64,000 nt of DNA from Corticium candelabrum (lineage: Eukaryota; Porifera; Homoscleromorpha; Homosclerophorida; Plakinidae), in NCBI RefSeq assembly GCF_963422355.1, contig NC_085098.1, positions 232,001 to 296,000 of the forward strand. The letters are read 5' to 3'. The notes under the pieces are model-generated. The model saw nothing but the letters and a program-made list of their open reading frames with translations. It did not search any database and was not told the DNA's origin. Below are positions 54,065 through 64,000 of the stretch, in pieces (the first letter of the stretch is position 1; every line of letters begins with the position of its first letter). Made by a program: the position numbers and the translations under genes.

Positions 54065-55616
54065 AGATGATACTTGGGGGCGGAGCTTCTAGAGCATGCG
54101 CAATCTCAAGGGCAACACGCACCTTTTGCCGATCTCGATGTACACAAAGTCCACGTTTCCGGGTCTGCTTCTGGACCGTGGATCATTTTGCCGTTGACTA
54201 GGCTTGTAAGTAAGTTCACAACTTACCATTTCGTGCATCTTGTGAGAGACTTTGCCTGCGTAGAGACGCATAGGAAGCCATTTCTTGAGTACGACTTCTC
54301 GAGGGTAATTATCTAAAATAAGAGACTGCTGTTCAAGCTGAAGTCATCTGATTCACACTCTGGACAGATATACGTGGAGTGGAAGTACAGACTACTCATT
54401 GCCTAGCGATGGATTAGTTTTAGCGAGTGAAATCATGCCACCTGGGAACCCATTTGGGGTAACCAGACATGTAGGACATTCCACGTTGTTTCTGGGCAGT
54501 CTATCTTGCTTCTGTATATACGTGATTGGCCAAGTCAAAGATGTTACTGTGATAACTTGCACTCTGATAGGTACTGACGCGGATCAGAGTACAGTACACG
54601 TACACTACAGTCTGTTTATTAGCACTGCCAGCCTAAACGTCCCAGCAACAGTTATGTCTAAAGTAACACTACACACACGCACTAGCTATTCCATAGCTGT
54701 AACGTCTAAATCAGAAAGCAGAGGCTGTTCTACCTCATCCGCAAGTGCAGTTGATCAAGACATGTATAGAGTCTAGTGATTCCAGAGAAGTGAAGATGTT
54801 GATAGTCGAAAATGTCACTGAGGCTAAAGCTGACGGTTTACCTCGGATAATTGAACAGCAAGCAAATGAAATAGTGGAACTTGAAAACAAGATTGGAGTT
54901 CTCGAGTAAGACCTTGCATCTGCAAAGTCTGAGTTGCAAGGAATCGCTCAACACACTGCTAAATGATAAGATCAAGTTTTATGTCAAGAAATGTGCTTGA
55001 TACAGTGCGGAGTTGAATTGAACCAGCAGCCAAGACTATTACTCTGCATAGCAAACACAAAGAATCAGGCCAAAGTCATGAGCTCACCGCCTTCCACAAA
55101 GAGTTGAATAGGCTAGACGAATTTTTGCTGACTCTAGTTCGACAAGATACACAGTTTCACAGTTCAAGAATGCTAGATGGGGGAAACAAGTAGTCCGATT
55201 CAGCCACACAGTGCACCACGTTCAGTTACCCCGAATGGGTTCCTCTACTGCAAAATCTTCACCTGATAAAACTTCCATCGCTAGGCAATGAGTAGTCTGT
55301 CTTTCCACTCCATGTGTATCTGTTCAGGGTGTGAATCAGGCGACTTCAGTTTAAACAGCAGTCTCTTACCCTTGACAAGCCGTACTCATGAAATGGCTTC
55401 CTATGTTTCTCTACGCAGGCAAAGTCTCTCACAAGATGCACGAAATGGTAAGTAGTGAACATATTTACAAAGCCTAGTCAACGACAAGATGATCTACGGT
55501 TCAGAAGCAGACCCGGAAACGTGGACTTCGTGTACAGTGAGATTGGCAAAAGGTGCGTGTTACCCTCAAGATTGCGAATGCTCTAGAAGCTCCGCCCCCC
55601 CCCCCAATATCATCTA
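54065..55616. mobile_element. Foldback element G
   Basis: Arms 54065-54420 and 55266-55616 are inverted copies: AGATGATACTTGGGGGCGGA, CGGAGCTTCTAGAGCAT, CCACGTTTCCGGGTCTGCTTCTG, CATTTCGTGCATCTTGTGAGAG, CATTGCCTAGCGATGGA. The right arm has a C10 run. The spacer (about 850 bp) holds a 125-codon frame (54399-54776) with no recognised function. Confidence 0.85.
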
Positions 55617-55829
55617 TTGGACGTCATTTTGAGTGGAGGAAGTCAAGAGGAAGTGGAGATGGTAAAGAGTTGCTGTGCGGTTGGTTATGGACCAAACAGA
55701 TGCAAGATAAGCTTCTACCGCTTTCCTACAGATTAAGAACGATCACGCTGGATAAGCGCTGTAAACAGGAAAAACTGGGAGCCTAATCAGACTGTATAAT
55801 TCCAACTGTGTGCATCGGTTCGTAGTGCA

Positions 55830-56884
55830 AAGTTCAGTGAAAAGATGCCGGAGGATGACAGTAGGGTGAAATGAGGATGACAGTAGGGTGAAATTTTACA
55901 CTTGTCTTCCTACTTATCAAGTTCTTATGGCAGTATTCAACTTCTTCGTTCAAGTGAATGTTCCTTACTATAAACTCTGTAAGTTGTCCAAATTCAAACT
56001 GCTCTTTGTAGTCTTGATAAAGCTTCGTCTCAACCTCTATGATCAAGACATAGCCTATAGATTTGGTGTTAGCCAGTCAGCTATCTCAGAAAACTGGAGA
56101 CTGTGGATCAGCACTTCGTTCATCAGTCTAAAACCTCTGATATTATGGCTGGAGCGTAAACAGCTATGAAAAAAGTACTAGAGGGTAAATGTTACAGTTT
56201 GATGACTGCAGAATTCCAACAGTGTGCATCAGTTCGTAGTGCAGAGTTCAGTGAAGGCATGCCGGAAGGGGATGACAGTAAGGTGAATTCTACACCGGTC
56301 TTCCTACTTATCAAGTTCTTATTGCAGTGTTTAACTTAGTTCAATTGTATGTTCCTTACCATGAACTCTGTAAGTTGTCCAAATTTCAACAGTTCTTTGC
56401 AATCTTGATACAGTTTCGTCTCAACCTCTATGATCAAGACATAACCTATAGATTTGGAGTTAGCCAGTCAACTATTGAAAAATTGGAGACAGTGGATCAG
56501 TAGTATGTTCATCAGTTTAAAACCTCTGATATTATGGCAGGAACGTGAACAGCTACGAAAAACAATGCCACCTGATTTCAAGCAAAACTTTAAAAAACTG
56601 TGTTTGTATAATTGACTGTTTTGAATGTCTTTTGTGAACGGACAAAGGGCCTTATGGCAAGAGCTCAAGACATACTCCAATTACAAGCACCACAACACAG
56701 TAAAGTTTCTGATCACTTACTCCTCAAGGATTTGTTTCATTTATATCTAAAGGATGATGTGGGCATGTCTCAGAAAATATTCGACAGAAAAATGTGGCTT
56801 GTTAAATCACCTTCTACTGGAGGATCAAGTTTTAGAAGATCGCAGCTTCAATGTGCAAGAATCGGTTGGTTGCTATTGTTCCCA
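55830..56884 (+). pseudogene. DDE_Tnp_4-type transposase remnant with duplicated helix-turn-helix
   Basis: The block with LRLNLYDQDIAYRFGVSQSA (about 56010-56160) is repeated at 56390-56550 with changes. It is followed by a RTKGLMARAQ / TYSNYKHHNTVKF-like stretch and a VLEDRSFNVQESVGCY-like stretch in other frames. These match the HTH and core of the IS5-like DDE_Tnp_4 transposases. Frames are heavily broken. Confidence 0.7.
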
Positions 56885-57470
56885 ATTAGCAATACTTTCT
56901 GTCTTGATCATATTGATGGCAGCTATGTTTTAAGAAACAAACACGCTTCTATCAGGTGCAGTTGCAGATGAAGTTATGTGAAGCAAGCTACTGTGAATTT
57001 GTGCTTTGGAATCAGGATAAACTGGTACTACTGAGAATAAAGCCTAACAAGGAGTTTATTGCAGATGTCATTACAACCTTCTTTAAACGGGTGTCATATC
57101 GGAACTATAGGAAAGTGGTATAGCAGAGTTCATTTCCAATACTGTCTACAACTGCAACAGTAGAAGAGATTGAGCATACCCAAAGTGACACGACACAGAC
57201 AGAATGCTTACCAACTCTTCGGAAAGGTGCTATTGCAAAGGCAAAGAATTTGGAAATATGATATCCTGTGACAATGAACAATGCCCAATTGAGTGGTTTC
57301 ACAAGACCAGCCTGAAGATGCAGTTACCTCTCAAAGGAAATGGTTTTGTCATGATTGCCACAGGAGATCAAGAAGTAGGCACAAGTAAAATAGGTACAGA
57401 GCTTAGTTATGACGTTATAGTGTTTATCAGTTTCAAAAACTCTATGACATGACTGAAAAATTACTGAACG
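56884..57470 (+). pseudogene. YqaJ-nuclease C-terminal half and PHD finger remnant
   Basis: FCLDHIDGSYVLRNKHA, then after a frameshift YQVQLQMKLCEASYCEFVLW, typical of the end of a YqaJ/lambda-exonuclease domain. Further on, CYCKGKEFGNMISCDNEQC and PIEWFH form a PHD-finger first half. The direction is opposite to the YqaJ N-terminal half at 60990-62200. Confidence 0.7.
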
Positions 57471-57706
57471 GAACGACTGACTCACAGCAGTTACATAACG
57501 CACAGCAAATGGTAACAATTTTATCTATCATACTGTATTGAGTTTCTTCACATCACACATGATCATGGTTATAGGAAGAGTAGAATTTACAATGCTGTAC
57601 TTTTCTTGCTTAAAGGGGAACTCACACGCAAAAACAAGTTTTTCTTGAAAATAGCCTTTCTTCCGAAAAGTTCAACGGAACCTTATTCGCTAGCCAAAGC
57701 AACTCT

Positions 57707-58640
57707 GTAAAGGAGAAATCGCATTTCAAATGCACCAGACGACGAGAGCGTGCGAGGTATGGCGTCACTGAAGGACGACCTGGATGGTTTGTATTGAAAA
57801 ATCTCGATTAGCATGACGCGACTTTGTACATCAAATTGCCTGATTGGAGACAACACTTGAGCATTCACCTTTACTGTGAGGTAAGTGCAGCTTCGTAGCG
57901 ATGAGAGGAAAACGTTAAAGGCATTCATTATGACTTCTCTGTGTGTAGGTCTGGAACTTCGAGGAAGCACAGCATCAACTTCCGCTTTGTCGTGCTCTCC
58001 TAGTTTACGACTCTTCTAGCCGATCTGAAGTTCCCTAACTCACATTTGAGATATCTAACTTTCATTAGTATGCCGATGACTTGTAAGTTTGTCGTAAATG
58101 TGCCAGGAACGGTGAAAGAAGTCTGTTTAGATTTCTATTCGATCAAGCACAGTTGAGAGAATGGATTTTGCATTTGAGGCTAAAAATGGAGGCAGTTGGA
58201 CCACATCCCAGAGTACTGATAGATTATTCTTAGTCGGGCTGCTTTGAGAGAGATTTCAAAGCAGAGCTATAATGGGCGGGTTAGGGTTAGGGTTATGACA
58301 GCTGTGAAAGTGTTGTAGTTTACTACTTCTTCCAGTTTCTACAGCACTACACGTCAAAGCAGAAGTTGATGCCGTGTTTCCTCAAAGTTCCAGACCTATA
58401 CGCATGAGAAGTCATAATGAATACCTCCAGAGTTTCCTCTCATCGCTACGAAGCTGCACCACCTCACAGTGAAGATGACTGTTCAAGTGTTGTCTCCAAT
58501 CAGGCGATTTAATGTAGAAAGCGGCATCGTGCTTTTTTAGGTTTATCCAATACAAAACTATAAAGGTCATCATCCAGCAACGTCATGCCTCTTGCACCAT
58601 CTTTGTCTGGAAGCATTCAAATTGCGATTTCTCCTTAAAG
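57707..58640. mobile_element. Foldback element F inside E
   Basis: AAAGGAGAAATCGCA at the left and TGCGATTTCTCCTTAA at the right. Arms of about 290 bp share GATTGGAGACAACACTTGA, AGCTTCGTAGCGATGAGAGGAAA and TTCATTATGACTTCTC in inverted orientation. Probably another TTAA-type element (GTAA at left, TTAA at right). Confidence 0.7.
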
Positions 58641-58789
58641 GTACACTCCGTCGTTTAGCGCTACGTCCACGCAAGCTTGATTGCATAGCTATGCAATCAA
58701 GGTAGAAGGTTGGCCTGAACTACAGGCAAAGCTGAATATGAGAGTGCTAGATATTAGCAGCAAATAGCCTGAAAACATAGCGCATACAA

Positions 58790-59223
58790 TGGTCACATGA
58801 GAAACATTCTGTCAACATGTGCTAACGCTAGGAGCCTCGCTCCCATCAAAATGCCGACAATGACGACAATCAACAGCAAACCAAACAGAGAAAACAGAAA
58901 GACAAAGCAGAGACACGAAGAAGATTCCTTGCACAGTGGCTGCACAGACTGCTTTCTTAGAGAGTTTGGCAGTACAGCAAGAAGAAGCTCAGAGAAGGCA
59001 ATTTGAACACAAAATGCAGCAGCAGCAAATGCTTCAAGAATTTGAAGAAAAACGAGAGCAGCCTCGTCAAAGATTTGAAATAGAAATGAGAGAAAGAGAG
59101 GAAGAGACAAGAAACCATTTGGAGAGGGAAAGACTGCAGTTTCAACAGACAATGATGCAACAGCAACAGCTATTTCAAGCAGAGCTTTTCAAGCGGCTGT
59201 TTAATGACAGTAAAGATAAATAG
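58790..59223 (+). pseudogene. Harbinger accessory protein, coiled-coil C-terminus
   Basis: From about 58936, AAQTAFLESLAVQQEEAQRR runs into a long Glu/Gln/Arg-rich coiled coil and stop at 59221. Harbinger elements encode a Myb/SANT-like partner with such a tail; the DNA-binding N-terminus is missing or out of frame here. Convergent with the transposase. Confidence 0.55.
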
Positions 59224-59409
59224 TGCTATAGAAGTTGTTTATGATCTAATGTTCTACAGTTAGACTGCAACATATTGCAGGTTAATTAGCACATACCACA
59301 CTGTACTACTTTATCTGCATAGTTATACCATTAATGCACACTATATATACCAATCTAATCTGCATAGTCATCAAGAATATCCACCTACACCAAGTATTTT
59401 AACTTTGTT

Positions 59410-60775
59410 TACTGCACTGAATAATCAAGTAAGAATTTAAAGAATGTAAACCAAACTTGCAGCTTATCGAGGATCATGAGCATGAACCCATTCTGAAATG
59501 ACATTCCTGACCTCTCTTCCACCTCTAAGAAGATCAGGGTCACCATCTTCAAAACCTGTGGAATCTGGTAAATGTCACCTTCATGAGGACATTCGTATCT
59601 CTCACAAATATTATGAAGTCCACAGCAAACAGTGCTTATAACACTTGCAAAGACGGTCATTTAGCTTGCTTTGTGCAGTTACTCTCCAGAGTCCCTTTTA
59701 AACGACCAAATGCTTGTCTACGACTCTCCTAGTACGAATGACAGAGTAGTTAAAGCTTACACAGTGAGATCTCATTGGATCTTCATTAAAGTACTTCATT
59801 CCTGTTGTGGACAAAGAAAAGGCAGAATCAGCAACTAGAAAGGGTCTAATTTCCTGTCCGTTGATAATTTCTGAATGACATACATGAAGCCAATCCTCAG
59901 TTTCAATATTTCTTTTCAAACTACTGTGATTATAGGTGAAAGAATCACCTACAGACCCTGGTCTTCCTGAATTGACTGATGTGAAGATACCTTTTGCATC
60001 TACACATGCCAAAATAGTGATAAAGTGAAAACGGTTGTAGCAGAAATATGAATCTCCAAACTTGATAGGCTTTTCTATCCATGAACGTACCATCCAGAGC
60101 ACCAGCACACCGAGGAAGATGACATAGAGCTTCAAAATCACACAACACTTGGTCAAGTTCTGAACCTGCAGGGAACAGAATTGCTGAAGAAATCATGTGT
60201 TTACGCAGGACGTGGACATCATTATGAACGATAGCTACAGGCGTAGACTTTCCAATACAGAAAAGACCAGCAACGGATATGACAGAAACAGAGTAAGCAA
60301 GCCAGAACAAATGAATAGCCATTCGTTTCTCAACTGGAATAGCTGCACGCATTGGAGTATCTTTTCTTCGAAGAAAGTTGCCATACAACCCACAAACTGT
60401 GAAGAAAACGCTCTTCGGCATTCTCAAGTAGGCAACATATTGACTGTCTTCCCAGTCGGGGTACATCTTACCAACTTCCTGCCAAGATTTGCACACTTCT
60501 GACTCTCAAAATCCAGCTCTTCGTGAAGCAAATCAAAATCTACGTTTCAACCTTAACTTCAATATTTCTCTCAACAGCGCAGAACAATATGAAAATGCTG
60601 TGTAGATTTCAGAAGCCATAGGAGGCATATGGCAGCGACACGTTACCTTCTGGGCAAAAATTCGGCTTTTGCGAAACCTACCAAGGTTATTGTCAGCAAC
60701 AAACACAGTCTGGTCACTCTGAAGCACTAATAAGACTGCAAACAGGAGAGCTTTTATCTGCCGGTGTGACGCCAC
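59410..60775 (-). pseudogene. PIF/Harbinger transposase, frameshifted
   Basis: N-terminal exon-like block (60775-60533), then 60496-59945 with RMPKSVFFTVCGLYGNFLRR and CAGALDGTFM (first Asp). After a frame change come FGDSYFCYNRFHFITILACV, NSGRPGSVGDSFTY and VADSAFSL (second Asp), then RTRRVVDKHL, where the catalytic Glu of the usual VVE.AFG is Asp. A final block has VISTVCCGLHNICE. At least two frameshifts make it inactive. Confidence 0.82.
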
Positions 60776-60989
60776 TGAAATCTACAACAACAAATATGCT
60801 AGGCGTGACCGCACATTGACATTAGTATTAGCATATGGAAGTGTAAATTGGAATGTAAAGCTAATGTGAATTTAGTTTGACCACGGCCTTAGTCGCTTTG
60901 GCTGGCCACTAGGGTACTGTTGAACTTCTTGAAAGCAAGGCATTTTCAGAAGCAACTTGCTTTTGCGTGTGAGTTCCCCTTTAAGCAGC

Positions 60990-62200
60990 CCAATAACTTG
61001 TTCCACATGAATCTGTACCGAGACAACTGACGAGCCTTGTCAACCTTGATCTGGGACAACTGTTTTTTCCTGTTGCCTCAACAACAGATAGTGTGAGACA
61101 AGAGTATGGACACCTCACCACAAGCATCCCTTACCCACAACAGTCACAGATTATGTAACCATCAGGGCTTGCTCCAAGGTGAGGGTATTGGGGATTAATA
61201 ACCAACCCACAATCACTAAAACATAAATTCAAATGATCACCTTCAGCCTTCTTGAGGTAGGCCTTCTTTGCAATCTGTTCATGTTCACAACTCTATCTGG
61301 TTGCTTTGGATGAGAATTTGTAGCTCTCCGGATAACATATTGCCTTGAACAAAGACACAGAGGGCTGGTTGATATCTGTACATGCAGCAGCCTTGAATCT
61401 GGAAGCAATTACTCTACCAGCTCTGCATGTATACCAGGCCTGTGCAATGGGCCTGCTGAAGAGTCGCTTTCCTGACAGCTTTTGCCTGTTCAGATGTGAT
61501 TTTCAAGTTTCCAAACTCTATCACAATGGGCAATGACATCTGTGTAGGAAGGTTCTAGCAAAACTTCCTGAAAGAGAATTGACAATGGTGCAGGTTTGTT
61601 GTCATCATAGCAAGTCACATACAGATCTGAATACTCTGGAACTACAGAAAGCAGTGCAGATTTGTGTAATCTAGATAATTCTTTAAATAGAGCAGCAACG
61701 TCTGTATCAGAAGGACCGTGGACTGAGATGACTGAGTTTGACGATAGTTGGTGAGTTCCCTAGTCTTACATACCATACTTTCCCTTCTCTTTGATTTTGG
61801 ACACGAGAAATCAATGTCAGAAATTGAAGCATACCTGACATTTTGAATAGTAGGAGACTTCCATTACAAGCAACAAAAGTACTTAATGTGTTCTTGATGA
61901 CATGAGTACGAGCTTCAGCTGCAAAAGCAAGGCAGCAATGTGTGAACATGGTTCTTCCAACTCTGCCATGCAGGTGCAGTGAGCACACAAAACAATTCCG
62001 CTCGTTTCAGCTACTATCCATGGCCTGAGAAGTGTTCCTGAAATTCATTGGGAATGTCTTGCCTTTTTCATTACAATAGACTTGCTCCCGTCTCGAGTTA
62101 CATTGTGTACACAACAACCTCACCTACCCATCCTGCAACAGAAACTTGTAGCCCTCCAAACGTCTATACATCTTCATTTCCTTCCTTGTATAAGGGCTAG
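60990..62200 (-). pseudogene. SWIM zinc finger plus YqaJ nuclease N-terminal half
   Basis: Reading left from 62160: a WVGEVVVY-like stretch, then LRPWIVAETSGIVLCAHCTC followed by MAELEEPCSHIAALLL, a clear SWIM CxC...CxH. Next NVRYASISDIDFSCPKS, AGRVIASRFKAAACTDINQP, YPESYKFSSKAT and NPQYPHLGASPDGYIICD, the YqaJ motif with the Asp that binds metal; the IKCP-like motif follows after a stop. Several stops and frameshifts. Cut at 60984 by element E. Confidence 0.78.
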
Positions 62201-62732
62201 GAGTGTTGACGAGAAAGTTTTATATGTCAGGATACTCCTATTTCTGGGAAATAATCGCTGTCTTCAGAACCGGCAAGAAACGTGTACGGATTATCTACGT
62301 CTTTTGCAATTTGCAGCCGTATCTTTCCTTCGCACTACTGTCCAATTCCCCGTAGTATGAAAAGTACCTTTGACTTGCCATGTGGAAAATCGCAGTGCCA
62401 CTCAGTAGATCAAGTGCTTCTTCCCTCTCAAGATGGCAGATTACCGCATGTTATTTTAGCAAAATGAAGTAATCGAATAAGGTCTATAGACACTGACATG
62501 CAACCAGCTTTAACTAATTGTTCACATCTAACTTCACTCTGGCAAGGACACCTGACCCGATGTTGCCCAAGAAACACAAATGTATCTAAAGGTGTAGAGT
62601 GTCTGGTTACTTACTAACAATATCATGACCTCTACTTACACAAAGTTCTACGCACTACTTGAAGTACTAAGCCAAAGTCCTGCATCTTTATTATTGCATT
62701 TATATAACCATGGATTAGATCAAGTATAATAC
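62201..62732. other. ISWI intron 3, end next to exon 3; no gene seen
   Basis: May contain further N-terminal remains of the SWIM/YqaJ gene, not recognisable. Confidence 0.4.
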
Positions 62733-62867
62733 CTTTGCATCTAGTGCTTTCTTGATTCCCAGCTTCCTCTGTATTTTGGCTTCGCCTTTATCTATCTGTG
62801 CCATAACCTTTTCCTTGTCCTGCAGCTCATTAAATCTTTCCCAGAAAACCTCGTAATATTGCCTCAC
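62733..62867 (-). CDS. SMARCA5: ISWI exon 3 (SANT-SLIDE spacer helix)
   Basis: Acceptor TTGTTAG, donor GTATTA, 45 codons, phase 0. Reads [45 protein letters not shown], matching the long spacer helix between SANT and SLIDE in SMARCA5. The next coding exon is 15.7 kb away. Confidence 0.96.
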
Positions 62868-63153
62868 CTAACAAGCAACAAACACAAGTTGACAACAACA
62901 AAGACTTCAAAGAGAAATACCTACTACAGTATGTGTAAAAAATTATATTATCTAGTATATATAGACAGGATGCTGTCATTCCAGCAATGTGCAATAAATT
63001 AATCGTTTTAATAGTAATGGTCATAATTGACATACACACCATAACTATAGATCTCTTTACTGATAAATTCATGCAAATGCTACATAAGCAAATAGTGCAC
63101 CTAAATCCTCTGTTACAACTGAGAAACATAACTCTCCGCCAGTGATCACTAAC

Positions 63154-63270
63154 CTGCTCTGGAAGTTTGCCTTCCACATCTTGAGAGATCCGCTCAATGT
63201 CGTCTCTTCCCCAACGTTCACATGCTTTCACAAACTGGTTGAAATCTCTCTTACTCCAATCTGTAAATCC
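63154..63270 (-). CDS. SMARCA5: ISWI exon 2 (SANT domain)
   Basis: Acceptor TTGTCCAG, donor GTTAGT, 39 codons, phase 0: [39 protein letters not shown]. Tryptophan-containing SANT helix pattern identical in layout to SMARCA5. Confidence 0.97.
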
Positions 63271-63640
63271 CTGGACAAGACAGATAACAAGAACAATAGC
63301 TTTGTTATCAAAATGGCAATAAACAACAGTTGTGCTACAGGAAATAAAAATCGTCATACTGAAATAGCAACAGGTGTGCAGCTTATAAATGCTTCAACTG
63401 AGTTATCAATAGTACATATATACAAGCCTTGATTAGTACATTCGAGAAATCACCTTAAAGCACAAACTATTTTAGCAAAATTGGTTGATGAAGTACAGGT
63501 TGCAAGACTTCAAACAAAACACTAATGTCAATCACTCAAATCATGCCAGAGTAGTTTCATGTGGTAATTCAACTATTATGTACATTTTATAGTACAATGA
63601 TGTAAGTTTGCAACTCCAAGACACACTGAAATCTATTTAC

Positions 63641-64000
63641 CTCTTGCAAAAGCTGCTCTTTTTCTTGCACCTCATCATAAGTCAAAGGTTCCGATGTGTC
63701 GATTTTATGCTGCTCCATTTGTTGGACTTCTTCTGCATTGGACAAGTCCACATTGAGTGGTATTTTGTAACCAAGAGCTTTGCGAAAAGCATAAATCTCC
63801 TTGTCTAAGATCTCAAAAAGTCTTGGTGGAAAGAACTGAAAGTCTTGGATATTGGGCTGCTTGGGTGGACGAGGAGCCTTAGGTGCCTTAGGTTCACTAA
63901 CACGAAGAGCTTCTCGAAAATAAGCATCAACAGCATAGTTGGCTTTTCTCTCTCGTTTAGGAGGCTCAATCCAATGCCGAACAGCCTCAATGAACAATGA
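63641..64000 (-). CDS. SMARCA5: ISWI/SMARCA5 chromatin-remodelling ATPase, exon with HAND domain (partial gene)
   Basis: Enters from the right edge in frame ([20 protein letters not shown]) and ends at donor GTAAAT after LLQE. It contains [19 protein letters not shown], the [20 protein letters not shown] hallmark and [13 protein letters not shown]: the linker and HAND domain of ISWI ATPases, which slide and space nucleosomes in the nucleus. The SNF2 helicase domain must lie beyond 64000. Together with exons at 63154, 62733, 46978, 45105, 38100 and 31678 it forms one continuous 359-codon C-terminal half. 'SMARCA5' means the SMARCA1/5 group; which paralogue cannot be decided in an early-branching animal. 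Confidence 0.97.

Larger units (their letters stand above)
57610..60984. mobile_element. TTAA element E, carrying a foldback and a Harbinger
   Basis: TTAA at 57610-57613 and 60981-60984; ends AAAGGGGAACTCACACGCAA in inverted orientation. The inverted match runs about 95 bp and includes AAGTTCAAC and CCAAAGC. It interrupts the minus-strand YqaJ remnant. It contains foldback F (57707-58640) and a PIF/Harbinger element. Confidence 0.8.

Noticed and set aside
58260..58300. Telomere-like GGGTTAGGGTTAGGG
   Set aside because: Only about two and a half units (near 58277-58294) within foldback F; too short to be an interstitial telomeric array of note.

Overview
This is eukaryotic, probably metazoan, DNA. 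It has introns with GT/AG borders, long GT, TA and CA microsatellites, and a dense mixture of DNA transposons, LTR and non-LTR retroelements and long-armed foldback repeats. A sponge or another early-branching marine invertebrate fits the mixture (Kolobok-like, YqaJ/SWIM/PHD-bearing, Harbinger, DUF4371-type hAT, Penelope), but nothing in the window names the species. No CRISPR, operon, rRNA or convincing tRNA was found.

Only two host genes are clear. An intronless major-facilitator transporter (SLC18-like) lies on the minus strand at 2968-4350. The 3' part of an ISWI/SMARCA5 chromatin-remodelling ATPase lies on the minus strand from the right edge (64000) down to 31678. I assembled its HAND, SANT, SLIDE and C-terminal coding sequence from seven short exons that are all in phase 0, with introns of about 0.37, 0.29, 15.7, 1.75, 6.9 and 6.3 kb. 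A possible third host gene is one minus-strand exon at 1341-1670 with a membrane segment and a splice donor.

Layout: 1-1.2 kb, Penelope-like relic. 1.95-2.4 kb, GT tract plus a Helitron-like module. 3-4.35 kb, transporter. 4.47-10.32 kb, a nested transposon set: an outer element with a 9-bp target duplication, holding a pogo/Tigger-like element and a CACTA-like element. 10.5-11.93 kb, Helitron-like element. 12.1-13.4 kb, 5'-truncated LINE between GT tracts. 13.6-29.2 kb, a foldback element split by a Ty3/gypsy element (A), itself split by a younger gypsy element (B), into which an intact-looking hAT transposon has inserted. 29.2-31.7 kb, no gene seen. 31.7-64 kb, the ISWI gene with its introns full of transposons.

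The ISWI introns hold a recurrent class of elements with TTAA at both ends: a 4.3-kb Kolobok-like element at 38.8-43.1 kb, a related pair at 45.4-46.95 and 52.4-53.9 kb with THAP-like remnants, and three elements that start AAAGGGGAACTC. The last intron-sized block (55.6-62.2 kb) holds a decayed transposon with DDE transposase, YqaJ nuclease, SWIM and PHD pieces, interrupted by a TTAA element that carries a decayed Harbinger. I did not find a convincing new biological system. The most informative structures are the nested insertions whose order and empty sites can be read directly, and the transposon-inflated ISWI gene.
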